This document shows positions 56,101 to 64,000 of a stretch of 64,000 nt of DNA, piece after piece. Source of the stretch: Macrostomum hystrix (Eukaryota; Platyhelminthes; Macrostomidae). A program made the position numbers and the translations under genes. The notes beneath the pieces were generated by a model, which ran no database searches, was not told the DNA's origin, and saw only the letters and a program-made list of their open reading frames with translations. The stretch lies in contig CATNEN010000039.1 of NCBI GenBank assembly GCA_950097015.1, positions 16,648,501-16,712,500 on the forward strand, in the 5' to 3' direction. Each line of letters begins with the position of its first letter. Positions within the stretch are counted from its first letter, which is position 1.

Positions 56101-59100
56101 TGTGGAATGCGCCACAATGTGTTGAGAAAAATAAGGCCGATGAAGGAGAGACGGGAATGAAAGAAGAGACAGCGAGGTAGTGCTAAGATTTATTATCGAA
56201 CTACACCATGTTTTAGAACAGCCTCAACTAAAAAAGCGTGTAGCAGCAACAGCAGCAACAGCACTGGCCGACAAGCTTAGCATTCCGAACACTTTATTAT
56301 TGGTCGCACAGTTTTCGACCACTGCTATAGATGCTGTGCTGTACTTTTATTTACTACTAAATTGGTTAATAAAATCTCTAATCTAATTATATCCTGTCTC
56401 TCACCATCTCCCATCCTGTCTCTCATCCTCTGCCATCCTGTCTCTCACCATCTCCCATCCTGTCTCTCACCATCTCCCATCCTGTCTCACTCTGTGCCAT
56501 CCAGTCTCTCACCATCTCCCATCCTGTCTCTCACCATCTCCCATCCTATCTCTCACCATCTCCCATCCTGTCTCTCACCATCTCCCATCCTGTCTCTCAC
56601 CATCTCCCATCCTGTCTCTCACTATCTCCCATCCTGTCTCTCACCATCTCCTATCTTGTCTCTCACCATCTCCCATCCTGTCTCTCATCCTCTCCCATCC
56701 TGTTTCTCACCATCTCCCATCCTGTCTCTCACCATCTCCCATCCTGTCTCTCATCCTCTCCCATCCAGTCTCTCACCATCTCCTATCTTGTCTCTCACCA
56801 TCTCCCATCCTGTCTCTCACCCTATGCCATCCTGTCTCTCACCCTATGCCATCCTGTCTCTCAGCCTATGCCATGCTGTCTCTCACCCTATGCCATCCTG
56901 TCTCACACTCTCCCATCCCATGTCTCACCCTGTCACAAGTAAAAGTGTGCTGTTAGAAAATGTGCACCTGAAGATAAAAAAAATTTTGCGTAGCAAAAGA
57001 GCAGTTCTTTCGGTATAAGTGTTAACTATTTTTGAAAGCCATAAAACTTAGAACAGAAGTTCGCTTCAGAACATACGATGTCAAACAAAAGAATTAAAAT
57101 TTATCACTAGTACCAATTGCATTTGCTGGAACATCAACAGACGATGTGGCGATCGCGCTAGTAGTTGGGTGAACGCTTGAACTGCTAGTCGACGAGTCGG
57201 TTTGCAAGCTCTGGGTTGTCACTACCTTACTACCTATGGCAACGGTTCCAAAAAGCAAAAAAACTAACTTTTTCGTACCATTCACAACTCTTGCAAATTT
57301 TAATCAATTTATTTTAATCTGGAAGCGAAAATTATTTACGTGTCAGCGGTACGACTGTTGTTGACTTTGAAGCAACGGTTGAAGATGGCCTTATCTGATG
57401 CTCAATTTCTGCAAAATTATAGTGAAAGAAAAGCGAAATCAAATTCGATAATTATGAAATCCACCTTGACAATCAAACTTGTTTAATCAATTTTTAAAAT
57501 CAGAGTCAATAAAAAATCTATCTGCCATCATTTGAACCGTCAGAAATTAGACCCAGTGCTCAATTTCTTAAGCGTGTGTCAATAAAAACATACTTTGAAC
57601 GATAAAATCAAACGATAATTTTGAATAGAAAATGTTTCTATTCTCAATTGTACAGTATTTAAAATAGAAGTTTGGCTTTCGAGAAAAAGAAACAAAAAGC
57701 AGTAGCAACAGAAGCAATTATTGGCTTGAAAACATTCTTAAAAAACTCAGAAATGTTTCTCAATCACACGGCGTACCGCTACCACATGTTTACCACTATG
57801 AAAACTTACTGCAACTAAAATAGATAAGTAGCAGTCTAGGTCGACCAGTGCACTCATCGTACACGGTCGATAACGAACCGGGATTGTTAATAGTACAATT
57901 AACTGGCTTGCTAGAGAAGCAGTTTGTCCTGGAACAATTATCGGTGCACAGCGTTGTAGGAATACAGGCATTGAGGTAATTGGTAGGTAATTCAGTGAGT
58001 ATTATCAACCATTTTTCATGCATGCATGAGGCAAAAAAATTACACAATGCATCAATCACGAAGCACACACAGAAAGGCAGTCAATGATTGTTCTGACATG
58101 CAATGCTTCATTATCTGTTGCTACTGAAACGCATCAACAATCTTAGATTGCATCTCATGTGACCTTAATCAATCTACCAACAAAGATCTGTCCGTGTATC
58201 GAATGTGACCTCATATCTATTTATCTAATAATTATAATAATTGCTTGAGGGCTGCCGGCAATGGCACATCACTTGGTGTGGTTAGGTTGTAGCCTAGTCG
58301 TTAGGGCGTCGGACTCATGACTTGAAGGTCGGAGGTTCGATACCCGACTCCACTGGAACAATTTGTGTCCTTTAGCAAGACACTTAACTCTGCATTGCTT
58401 CAGTTCACCCAGCTGTTAAATGGGTACCAGCATCAGCTGGGATGATTGAAGGTGGGTGTGGCGTCCCCCTAGTCCATGGACTGAAAAGCTGTACGCAGCC
58501 TTCAGATGCGCCGCGCATTTGCTGCGGCTGTGCTGTCGGCTGCACATCTGACCCATTTGGGCAAGTGTAATCAATTATTTTTATTATTATTATTATTATT
58601 ATTATTGGTGTACCATCGAACAGTAGACAGTTGACCCGCAGCCAGCGAGGAGGCAATTCTGCCCATTTCGCTGACTCCTGAGCACACACGCACACGGATA
58701 CTGTACACAGGCACATACACAGGTATGAACAATGTTCTGCCCTGAATTTCTCATCGTCAGGCAGTGTATACTCTCGCTGTGCCTTGGAAGTTGGCCCTCA
58801 AGGGCGTAAAATGCACGACAAGCTACCGAGCCTTCTCTCCGCGGCTGCACCTCAAATAAATGTGGCCTTTACGCTGTGGGACTGTGGTGCGAAAGGCAAA
58901 CACGTTTACCATTCTGCCACTCACCCCTGGACAGTGCATCGAATGTTACCTCCATCAGTCTACCAACAAAGATCTGTCAGTGCATCGAATGTGACATTCA
59001 TCTACCCACATATATTAGTTTGATAGAAGCTTTTACATCGAAATTGTGGGTGTGTAGTCATTATAAGGCATGACCTAACGTTCCTGTTTTTAGTTGCCAA

Positions 59101-60104
59101 TCGTTACTAAACAGTACACCGAATAAATAAATCAATGGATTACGAAAAAACCTTTCAAGTGACAATACAAATGAACTTAAAAAGTAAAAATTAGAAGTGC
59201 TTCATGTGATAGAAACTAGCTACTGTGCAGTTAAAAGGGATAAGGAAATTTGCAGCGCAACAGAATGCAGAACTTCCAAACACTCACTAAATGTTTATTA
59301 AAGGTAGAGGAGATCTAGAAAATCAAAGACTTAAAAATATAAAATTTAAAACCTTTAAGGGTCTAGAAACTTACTTTGCAGCACAACATTGAGCATATAG
59401 TGTCCATTTTCTAGCAAATTAATGCACCCAATGCTAGAGTTCTGAGCATGGAGCTGCTCAATAGACTCTCGATAGCATTTCTCAATTAACATGTAGTAGA
59501 GTGAGACATGACAAATCTGGTCTGACAGCCTAATCTTTTCTAGGATGGATATTACCATAGAATCATAACACTCGATTATAGCTTTCCTGTGAATTGGAGT
59601 TTGTGCAAAAAACTTATTACAATCTAATTAATTAGCTTGAATTATATATGAACATAGGCTTAAGTAAAAATAGAAGCTTTTACATCAAAACTTTGCTACA
59701 CATGAGACATGGAGTATTGTATACAACAAACATTTGCTTTACTGTTAGCTGAAAACAATGGATAAAACTTACTTCTTTTTTAATCCATCAATGAGGTTGG
59801 TGGATAGAATAAGACAATCATAGTATTCATCATGGTTGATAATGCAGCCACGTGAATCTTTTAATAATATGTATTTTATTGACTTTATCTCTAGTTGTGG
59901 ACTATAGATTGGGCATACGATTTCATGGCTCTTATTAGGGCAGATTTGAATAGAACATTCATTTGAGTCTGAACAAGGAGACTGAATTGCTAGTCTAGAG
60001 CTTGAAACAAGCTGGCAAGCAACTATTAGTACCAATGGTAATAATATTTTGTAGGTAGTCAGAGTCACAAGCCCAAGAAGTTTAAATAGATGATGGCGCA
60101 TCAT
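46468..60104 (-). CDS. Gene B: adhesion G-protein-coupled receptor (class B2)
   Basis: Twelve exons can be placed on the minus strand between an ATG at 60104 and a stop at 46468-46470. The protein has a signal peptide, Cys-rich extracellular exons, a Ser/Thr-rich stalk, GAIN domain exons, a GPS and seven membrane spans followed by a ~270-residue tail. The TM6-TM7 motifs 'LGLTWLLG' and 'FTLLNGLQGCFIF' are those of adhesion GPCRs. Phases agree from exon 3 to the stop. The exon 2 to exon 3 junction does not (phase 1 into phase 2), so a small exon is missing or the first two exons belong to another transcript. A latrophilin-like identity is possible but not shown. Confidence 0.85.
47134..47521. 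other. Intron 11/12 of gene B, 388 bp, short dispersed motif
   Basis: No exon seen. The phrase 'caggtc(c)tgaa / caggtcccgaa / aggttctgaag' recurs loosely at 47290-47490, a degenerate ~16-bp repeat. Confidence 0.35.
47522..48289 (-). CDS. Gene B exon 11: TM4-TM7 and proximal tail
   Basis: A 768-base exon. TM4 'HYCLASGLAPLLILLPIIVL', extracellular loop with 'PTVCWLSGDRGVSFAFIGP', TM5 'TVCCVNLCLFAIIMRRL', a third intracellular loop rich in Ala/Ser/Gly, TM6 'KVTATLACLLGLTWLLGLVF', TM7 'YAFTLLNGLQGCFIFASQV', and helix 8 'RVREDWEKFLL'. The C-W of the second extracellular loop is the usual disulphide partner of TM3. A CAG-type tract gives about nine Gln in the tail. Confidence 0.93.
48478..48556 (-). 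mobile_element. tRNA-like sequence, probably a SINE head, intron 10/11 of gene B
   Basis: On the minus strand 'ctcattggctaagcggtact' resembles an A box and 'gagttcgattctgcg' a B box. The acceptor stem does not pair convincingly, so a functional tRNA gene is unlikely. Confidence 0.5.
48619..48764 (-). CDS. Gene B exon 10: TM3
   Basis: A 146-base exon: 'TSVISCKLLSGVTLYALLC' and 'FCWLLCEGLMYTHSLVIV'. The conserved TM3 Cys (disulphide with the second extracellular loop) and the class B W-x-L-x-E-G-L motif are both present. Confidence 0.92.
48855..49200. repeat. 16-bp minisatellite, intron 9/10 of gene B
   Basis: Unit gagatgagacaggggt (ga), ~20 units, the same motif as at 42943 and 54705 but mainly in the 'ggggtga' form. 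Confidence 0.93.
49358..49852 (-). CDS. Gene B exon 9: GPS, tethered agonist, TM1 and TM2
   Basis: A 495-base exon. The GPS reads 'LSAAGCRVALELSDSKITAC' followed by 'LCQHLSSFAVVVM'; cleavage would fall at HL|S, leaving S-S-F-A-V-V-V-M as tethered agonist. The first Cys (CVHLLP) is present but the usual Trp residues of GPS are not. TM1 is 'WLTILTCVCLGASIICLLL' onward; TM2 covers 'HRSLCLALMLGQALFLVAF'. The donor is GATG|GTGGGT. Confidence 0.9.
49898..50300. repeat. 26-bp minisatellite, ~15 units, intron 8/9 of gene B
   Basis: Unit accctctcactctacccactctcccc. It fills almost the whole 464-bp intron between exons 8 and 9. It is C-rich on the + strand, hence G-rich in the transcript. Confidence 0.95.
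50317..50544 (-). CDS. Gene B exon 8: GAIN subdomain B, first part
   Basis: A 228-base exon, phase 1-1: 'ALSVQHLRLDG' context, 'STIKLRLFAGSTEKPVAMVT', 'VVQATLYSNGDRLG'. Beta-strand pattern as in GAIN-B ahead of the GPS. It is flanked on both sides by G/C-rich minisatellites (50815-52900 and 49898-50300). Confidence 0.82.
50815..52900. repeat. G-rich higher-order array, intron 7/8 of gene B
   Basis: Built from short 'gggaggggaagagtg / gcg' units, organised into 98-bp repeats (each containing 'ggggcggcattgtggg') and a ~683-bp superrepeat (51388-52070 and 52071-52753). Stop-free on the minus strand, hence frames of 736-883 residues. The + strand has many closely spaced G3-4 runs. Confidence 0.95.
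52923..53280 (-). CDS. Gene B exon 7: GAIN subdomain A
   Basis: A 358-base exon, helix-rich: 'QPEMQARMLFGFAKAQS', 'FAKLLTHLLPTVANASA', 'RTVSDLLGSVSEF', 'ARAASVVMEAVDNMGYGLQ'. This series of amphipathic helices is typical of the N-terminal GAIN subdomain. The donor is GGCATTT|GTGAGG. The frame stays open far into the next intron because that intron is an array without stops, which creates an artificial 883-residue reading frame. Confidence 0.83.
54040..54345. repeat. Purine-rich low-complexity tract, intron 6/7 of gene B
   Basis: A/G-only stretches such as 'gaagaaggggagaggggaga', without a fixed period. Frames on the minus strand (Leu/Pro/Ser/Phe-rich) are artefacts. Confidence 0.85.
54705..55390. 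repeat. 16-bp minisatellite, ~43 units, intron 6/7 of gene B
   Basis: Unit gagatgagacacggga with frequent 'caaggta' variants. Third array of the motif found at 42943 and 48855. Confidence 0.95.
55500..55690 (-). CDS. Gene B exon 6: Cys-rich domain before GAIN
   Basis: A 191-base exon between TTTTTTTAG and GCT|GTAAGT. It reads 'DNCTGPDRVLDPASGRC', 'LAGSECRLLTEQLTNLYQRA' and 'GSCAMLPN'. The position is that of the hormone-receptor (HRM) domain in many adhesion GPCRs, but the Trp residues expected there are missing, so I leave it as a Cys-rich module. Phase 1 in, phase 0 out. Confidence 0.72.
56388..56938. repeat. 22-bp minisatellite, ~25 units, intron 5/6 of gene B
   Basis: Unit ctcccatcctgtctctcaccat; variants at the end (cctatgcc, cctctgcc). 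Pyrimidine-rich on the + strand. Confidence 0.93.
57114..57408 (-). CDS. Gene B exons 4-5: Ser/Thr-rich (mucin-like) stalk
   Basis: Exons 57340-57408 (69 bases) and 57114-57233 (120 bases), both phase 1-1. They encode 'RPSSTVASKSTTVVPLT' and 'TTQSLQTDSSTSSSSVHPTT', a likely O-glycosylated linker. Splice sites are good (TTTTGCAG|, AC|GTAAAT; CCATAG|, TTG|GTACTA). Phase symmetry means either exon could be skipped without breaking the frame. Confidence 0.7.
57810..57928 (-). CDS. Gene B exon 3: Cys-rich exon, possible end of a SUEL-type lectin domain
   Basis: The 3' end is clear (AGTTGCA|GTAAGT at 57810). The reading 'TNCFSSKPVNCTINNPGSL' and 'YDECTGRPRLLLIYFSC' resembles the closing part of rhamnose-binding lectin domains (C-x-G-x-x-x-L-x-h-x-Y-x-C). 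The 5' border is uncertain: the only in-frame AG is at 57930-57929, which needs phase 2 upstream, while the frame stays open further right without an acceptor. Confidence 0.5.
58262..58600 (+). mobile_element. SINE B (tRNA-derived), near full length, in the gene B intron region
   Basis: Head 'ttgtagcctagtcgttaggg' with B box 'ggttcgatacccgac', body as at 42578, and a long (TTA/ATT)n tail at 58576-58607. Confidence 0.85.
58600..58927 (-). mobile_element. SINE A joined tail-to-tail to SINE B
   Basis: Minus copy, 'gacccgcagccagcgaggag' to 'taccattctgccactcaccc'. It directly follows the (ATT)n tail of the SINE B copy at 58262. Confidence 0.82.
59375..60104 (-). CDS. Gene B exons 1-2: signal peptide and N-terminal Cys-rich region
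   Basis: Exon 1 (59773-60104) starts MMRHHLFKLLGL and has a hydrophobic stretch 'ILLPLVLIVACQLVSSS', consistent with a signal peptide, then 'SPCSDSNECSIQICPN' and 'CPIYSPQLEIKSIKYI'. Exon 2 (59375-59586) has 'IIECYDSMVISIL' and 'CYRESIEQLHAQNSSIGC'. The Cys spacing vaguely recalls a rhamnose-binding (SUEL) lectin domain, as in latrophilins, but the match is weak. Donors are AA|GTAAGT and CAAA|GTAAGT. Confidence 0.6.
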
Positions 60105-61927
60105 TTTTGTTTGCTGAAATAAAAGTTGTAATCAATTTAGAAATGCCAAACTAATTAATAACAATTTTACTATAATTTGTTCACTTATTGTTTTCACTTG
60201 GTTTAGAAACAAATGAGTCACTACCTACTATTAGTCCCTATACTATTTAGTAGCTATATATATATAGCTAGAATTGCTGTAAATAATTAATGTTTGACTT
60301 AGGTACTGTCTATATCATAAAGATTTGAAGGAAAGCTAACTAACAACTTGGAATAGTAGCCATAATGCAGAGTAGCAATAGTAGCAATATTGGATATTGC
60401 TTATTATTTTAATAAATCTTAACTATAGCCAAGTCCATCAAAAGTATTTTATTTATTTGTTTGGTGTTGTTCTGAATTTCAAGACAATACTTATAGAGTC
60501 AATGGTTGAAAATTTGAGTCAACTCATAAGAAAAATTAATTCTTTATGGAACTGAAAGAGTTTCCTAGATTAGATAGTTGCTTAATGTATTTACAAAAAA
60601 TGGTTTTAAATAACAAAATTTAAATTAAAATTTAATTTGATATAGCTATCTATACATAAAAACATATTACTGAAGTCTCATTTAGTGAAAATCTTATGAT
60701 TTTCCTAACCTAACCGAATAAAAGGTGGCATAGCTACTTGCTTCTAACAAGGCATAAATATATTTTAAAGAAAAATAAGTTAACTCAAAATTATCCTTAT
60801 TTACACAGAAATGAGCTAAATTAGTTACCAAAAACATTCTATTTTGATAAAAAAATTGGAGCTAGTTACAGGAGTTAGTACAAATGTTAGTCAAATTGAT
60901 GAATAGATAAACTATATGCTTAACTCTCGAAGTTAGTTTCGGTAATTCGATATTTAGTATCAATATTTGAAATTATTGCACAGTACTTTTACTTGTACTT
61001 ATTACACAGTGCTTATTTTATATTTAAGACATTTTATTGATTATAAGTAAGCGTACACTCGAGATGAAATTAGATAATTAGTAATGAGGTAGATAGAAAG
61101 TAGAATTACTTAAGTAAATCACTAATTCAGTTATTGTAAATCGTCTACGAAGCGCTGACTTGACGGACTGTATACTTGACGACTTGACTTGACGTCTATG
61201 GTCTATACGCAACGCCGATCGATAAACCGATTTAAATTTGGCTCTCATTTCGGTTTTGTCAAATTATCGCGCGATAATTTATTTACGCTATAACAAAGGT
61301 GCAGGTAATTAATCATAATTCTAGCTAAATAATTATATAAATGCTAATTATTATGTTATAAACAAGTTATGTCCTCTTAATAGGGTATTGTTTGGCATTC
61401 TATTTCGACACAAATTATGCAATTAGCTCTTAAAGTTAATATTAAAAACACAACTAGGCGATGATTCGTTAACGTTTTTTGCCAAATTGACAGAATGAAG
61501 AACCGAAATACAATGTATATCTAAAGGCTTTTCTTTAGATAAAAAAATAATAGCAGCACTCAAGCATGCATGCAGATCAGGGTATGGCATTTGTACCTCA
61601 TGCATTTAAAGTTGGTCCGAATTGCATAAAAATCGCTACTTTTTAACAACGATCGCATGCAAAGCCGAAGAGAAATTTTATAGCAAATATTTTATTTTTT
61701 TTTCTCGAAGATTAATGTTTCTTCGAATGGCCTTTGAATTTTGAGTGTAAAAAAGCTTTTCCACGGAAATCTCTGTAGCAGAGAAAGTTAAATGTCAAGA
61801 CAAATTTCAGAAGCTATTAGAAGGACTTTTAATAGTGCTACCGCAGTGATAGCTTTTCATGTCAGTTTTTTCATACATTAACAGGACTACCAAGCCATTT
61901 TGCCACCCGTTTTTATAGCAAGGCCGG

Positions 61928-62325
61928 GGAGAAATCCCCTCACAATTATTTGTGCTGCACCCGAACGGAGCAACGCAAGCACACGACACTCAAAAACACG
62001 GGCCAACTTTTTGTTGTGCCAGATCCAGATAGAGGTCGGTGACCACCGAAGTCGGAGATGATGCAGGCACTTTCGGGTGACGTGCTGATAAATTTTGAAG
62101 GCCTGGCAAGGCCGCGGTGAGGCGCAGTGCAAGTTTCTGCATAGGTATCTATAAAATCTGACTTTCGACCAGAAACATTGAATATCTCGACGGTCTGAAA
62201 GCCTGGCGACTTGATTGTTGTTTCAGAATATGCGCAACAAAAAGTTGACCCATGTTCTTGAGTTTTGTGTGTTTGCGTTGCTCCGTTCGGGTGCAGCACA
62301 AAAAATGTCAAGTGTGAGTCCCCCC
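61928..62325. mobile_element. MITE-like inverted-repeat element, intergenic
   Basis: Arms of ~70-90 bp: left 'tgtgctgcacccgaacggag' through 'caactttttgttg', right 'caacaaaaagttgaccc' through 'ctccgttcgggtgcagcaca'. Flanks 'gaaatcccct' and 'gagtccccccta' extend the inverted repeat further. Shares the internal 'ttttgaaggcctggcaaggc' with the 17.6-kb copy but lacks ~180 bp of it. Confidence 0.85.
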
Positions 62326-62770
62326 TATGTTAACTATGAAGTTAGGAAATCCCATGCAATTATAATTTAACCTCCAGCTGGAAATAAATGTCAATGCTCA
62401 TCATCAACAACTGTGAATTCCCTGTTTATTTTCGGCAAACTTTTTATACACACAATGTTTCAACGAGCGAACAAGTGGAACGGAGCATTTAGCTCAGAAG
62501 AAAAAAATAAAACCATGTTGGACATTCACAAATTAAGTTTCTCGTAAATTGATGCACAATTTGTATTGTGCCACCATCAACAACGACAAACAGCTTTTGA
62601 AAGCGCGTGCTGGCTTATGTGAATTTTCTGCTGCATATAGCTAGATACCAGCGCAACAGCTCGGACTCTACGACGCTTCACAGGAATTCTTGTTTATTGT
62701 GTGTTTTCTCTGCAAGCCAGCATGCGCACTGCATCCACCGTAGTTGTGAAAAGGGTCTTAGAAAACAAGT

Positions 62771-62802
62771 CTGAGAGAGAGAGAGAGACAGAGGGAGAGA
62801 GT
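62771..62802. repeat. Short GA-rich microsatellite
   Basis: 'gagagagagagagacag' followed by 'agggagagag'. Confidence 0.8.
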
Positions 62803-63356
62803 TGACGCGGTGCAGAATGGTCACTAAGTAAATTTGTTTATTTACGTTTCGATATTTTATCTACCAGTGCTGTAATCGGATCTGCCAAAGCTGAACCTTG
62901 AACCTTGCTGGACATTTCCTTAGAATTATCTGTCTACTTGACCTGCACTGAAATTGCATGTTTCCTAGGCAGTACAGGACAGGTACGGTAATTTTCTACA
63001 CCGCTCCGATTATTAATAACAAAATTCTTGACTTAGAAGGCTGATAAATCAAGCTAATTTGACTCTATATGCACTCTCTTGATTGAAATTTAATTTAATT
63101 TTCACACGCCATGAATGACAAGTTTCCTATGAGAGTATAAAAGAAATCACACGACTTTTCATATTATAAGATCATAATGTCGTTGTGACATACATTAATT
63201 AGTTTTGAAAACCTTTCACAATATTCCAGATGGAAAATTAAAACTAGAGCTATTGCGCTGCGGCTTCGAAAAGTTTTGTACCGATGTTCAGTCCAGAAGT
63301 TTAAGAAAAGTTTATGAGGCTGCTTTGGTACTAACATGTTAGGGAACTCATCAGAG

Positions 63357-63665
63357 GGTGAGTGGCAGAGCGTTCCAACGCGTTTGCCTCTCGCACCAAG
63401 GTCCCTGAGCTCGATTCCACGGCGAGGCCACATTTATTTTGAGTACAGCCGCGGAGAGAAGGCTTGGGGGTATTTCGTGCAATTTACGCCATTGAGGGCC
63501 AACCTTCAAGGCACAGTGAGAGAGCCTGACGATGAGAAAGTCAGGGCTCCTGTGTGAGCGAGTGCCTGCGTACGGTATCTGAGTGCGTGTGTGCTCAGGA
63601 GACCATGCGCAGAATGGTCTCCACTGGCTGCGGGCCTAGTCCTTCAATTATTATTAGTATTATAG
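63357..63665 (+). mobile_element. SINE A, near full length, intergenic
   Basis: Head 'gggtgagtggcagagcgttc', B box 'gagctcgattccacgg', tail 'tcaattattattagtatta'. Confidence 0.85.
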
Positions 63666-64000
63666 ACTAGCAAGTTTTGCCCCCCTTCGGGGAGCACTAC
63701 TGGTCAGACAAAAAAATCTTGTGCAATGCAGAAGGACAAAACACACCTGAAAGCAAACAAAAACGAAAACATATTTCGTCAGTAATAATTTCCCTGATTG
63801 CGAATATACGTGATTGCGAATCAAAGAGAATTTGAATTCTCACTAAATACAAAAATAGTCAGTCTGAGCTTGAATACATTCTGAGACATCCGGTCTGTAC
63901 ACCAACAGCCCCATTGGGGCAAAATTACGCAAGTAGCTTACGTTTGATACAACTCAGCTTAATGCTACTAAGGTACATGTGAATACTATCCCCTCAGCAG

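Larger units (their letters stand above)
60105..64000. other. Right-end intergenic region, AT-rich, no gene seen
   Basis: Upstream of gene B. Reading frames are short and interrupted on both strands. It contains one inverted-repeat element (61928-62325), a short GA-rich run (62771-62802) and one SINE A (63357-63665). The promoter of gene B is expected just right of 60104, but no element is distinctive. Confidence 0.65.

Noticed and set aside
56362-57018. 218-residue + strand frame (Ser/Pro/His/Leu repeats)
   Set aside because: 22-bp minisatellite in an intron.
57094-57285. Start codon at 57285 as an independent small secreted protein
   Set aside because: The hydrophobic start lies in an intron of gene B; the acceptor CCATAG|GTAGTAAGG and matching phases make 57114-57233 an internal stalk exon.

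Overview
This is a metazoan nuclear window: split genes with short GT-AG introns, adhesion-type receptor domains, tRNA-derived SINEs, inverted-repeat elements and very abundant tandem repeats. GC content is moderate. The domain repertoire, together with the SINE whose body reads 'gtcctttagcaagacac...', suggests a spiralian (lophotrochozoan) invertebrate. The density of simple repeats would fit a Macrostomum-like flatworm, but the species cannot be fixed from the sequence alone.

Two genes lie head-to-tail on the minus strand. Gene A runs from an ATG at 43926 leftwards off the window. I could chain 67 exons by hand. Every junction is GT..AG, every codon phase matches, and together they give 18,064 coding bases (about 6,021 residues). 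Its product is a giant secreted-type ectodomain: signal peptide, many discoidin-like (F5/8 type C) units, four C-type lectin domains, two kringle-like Cys modules, two Methyltransf_FA-like domains, a fibrinogen C-terminal domain, a small EB/EGF-like Cys domain, PKD repeats, a REJ domain and the start of a GAIN-like juxtamembrane region. The C-type lectin / PKD / REJ order is that of the polycystin-1 / sea-urchin REJ family, so GPS, membrane spans and PLAT should lie left of position 1. The N-terminal half was built by repeated duplication of one multi-exon cassette.

Gene B (46468-60104) is an adhesion G-protein-coupled receptor: signal peptide, Cys-rich extracellular exons, a Ser/Thr-rich stalk, GAIN exons, a GPS with an HL|S cleavage motif, seven membrane spans in three exons, and a long low-complexity cytoplasmic tail. 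One junction near its 5' end (59375 to 57928) is unresolved. Both products are predicted cell-surface adhesion/signalling receptors. Their adjacency may be chance.

Introns and spacers are filled with repeats: about 17 copies of SINE A, three copies of SINE B, inverted-repeat (MITE-like) elements, a direct duplication (30.8 and 34.0 kb), a 637-bp perfect (CTGT)n, and minisatellites of 16, 18, 21, 22, 23, 24, 26 and 30 bp. The longest open reading frames in the window (about 1,100 residues on both strands at 38-41.5 kb; 736-883 residues at 50.3-53.3 kb) are products of these arrays, not genes. The right end (60105-64000) holds no gene that I can see.
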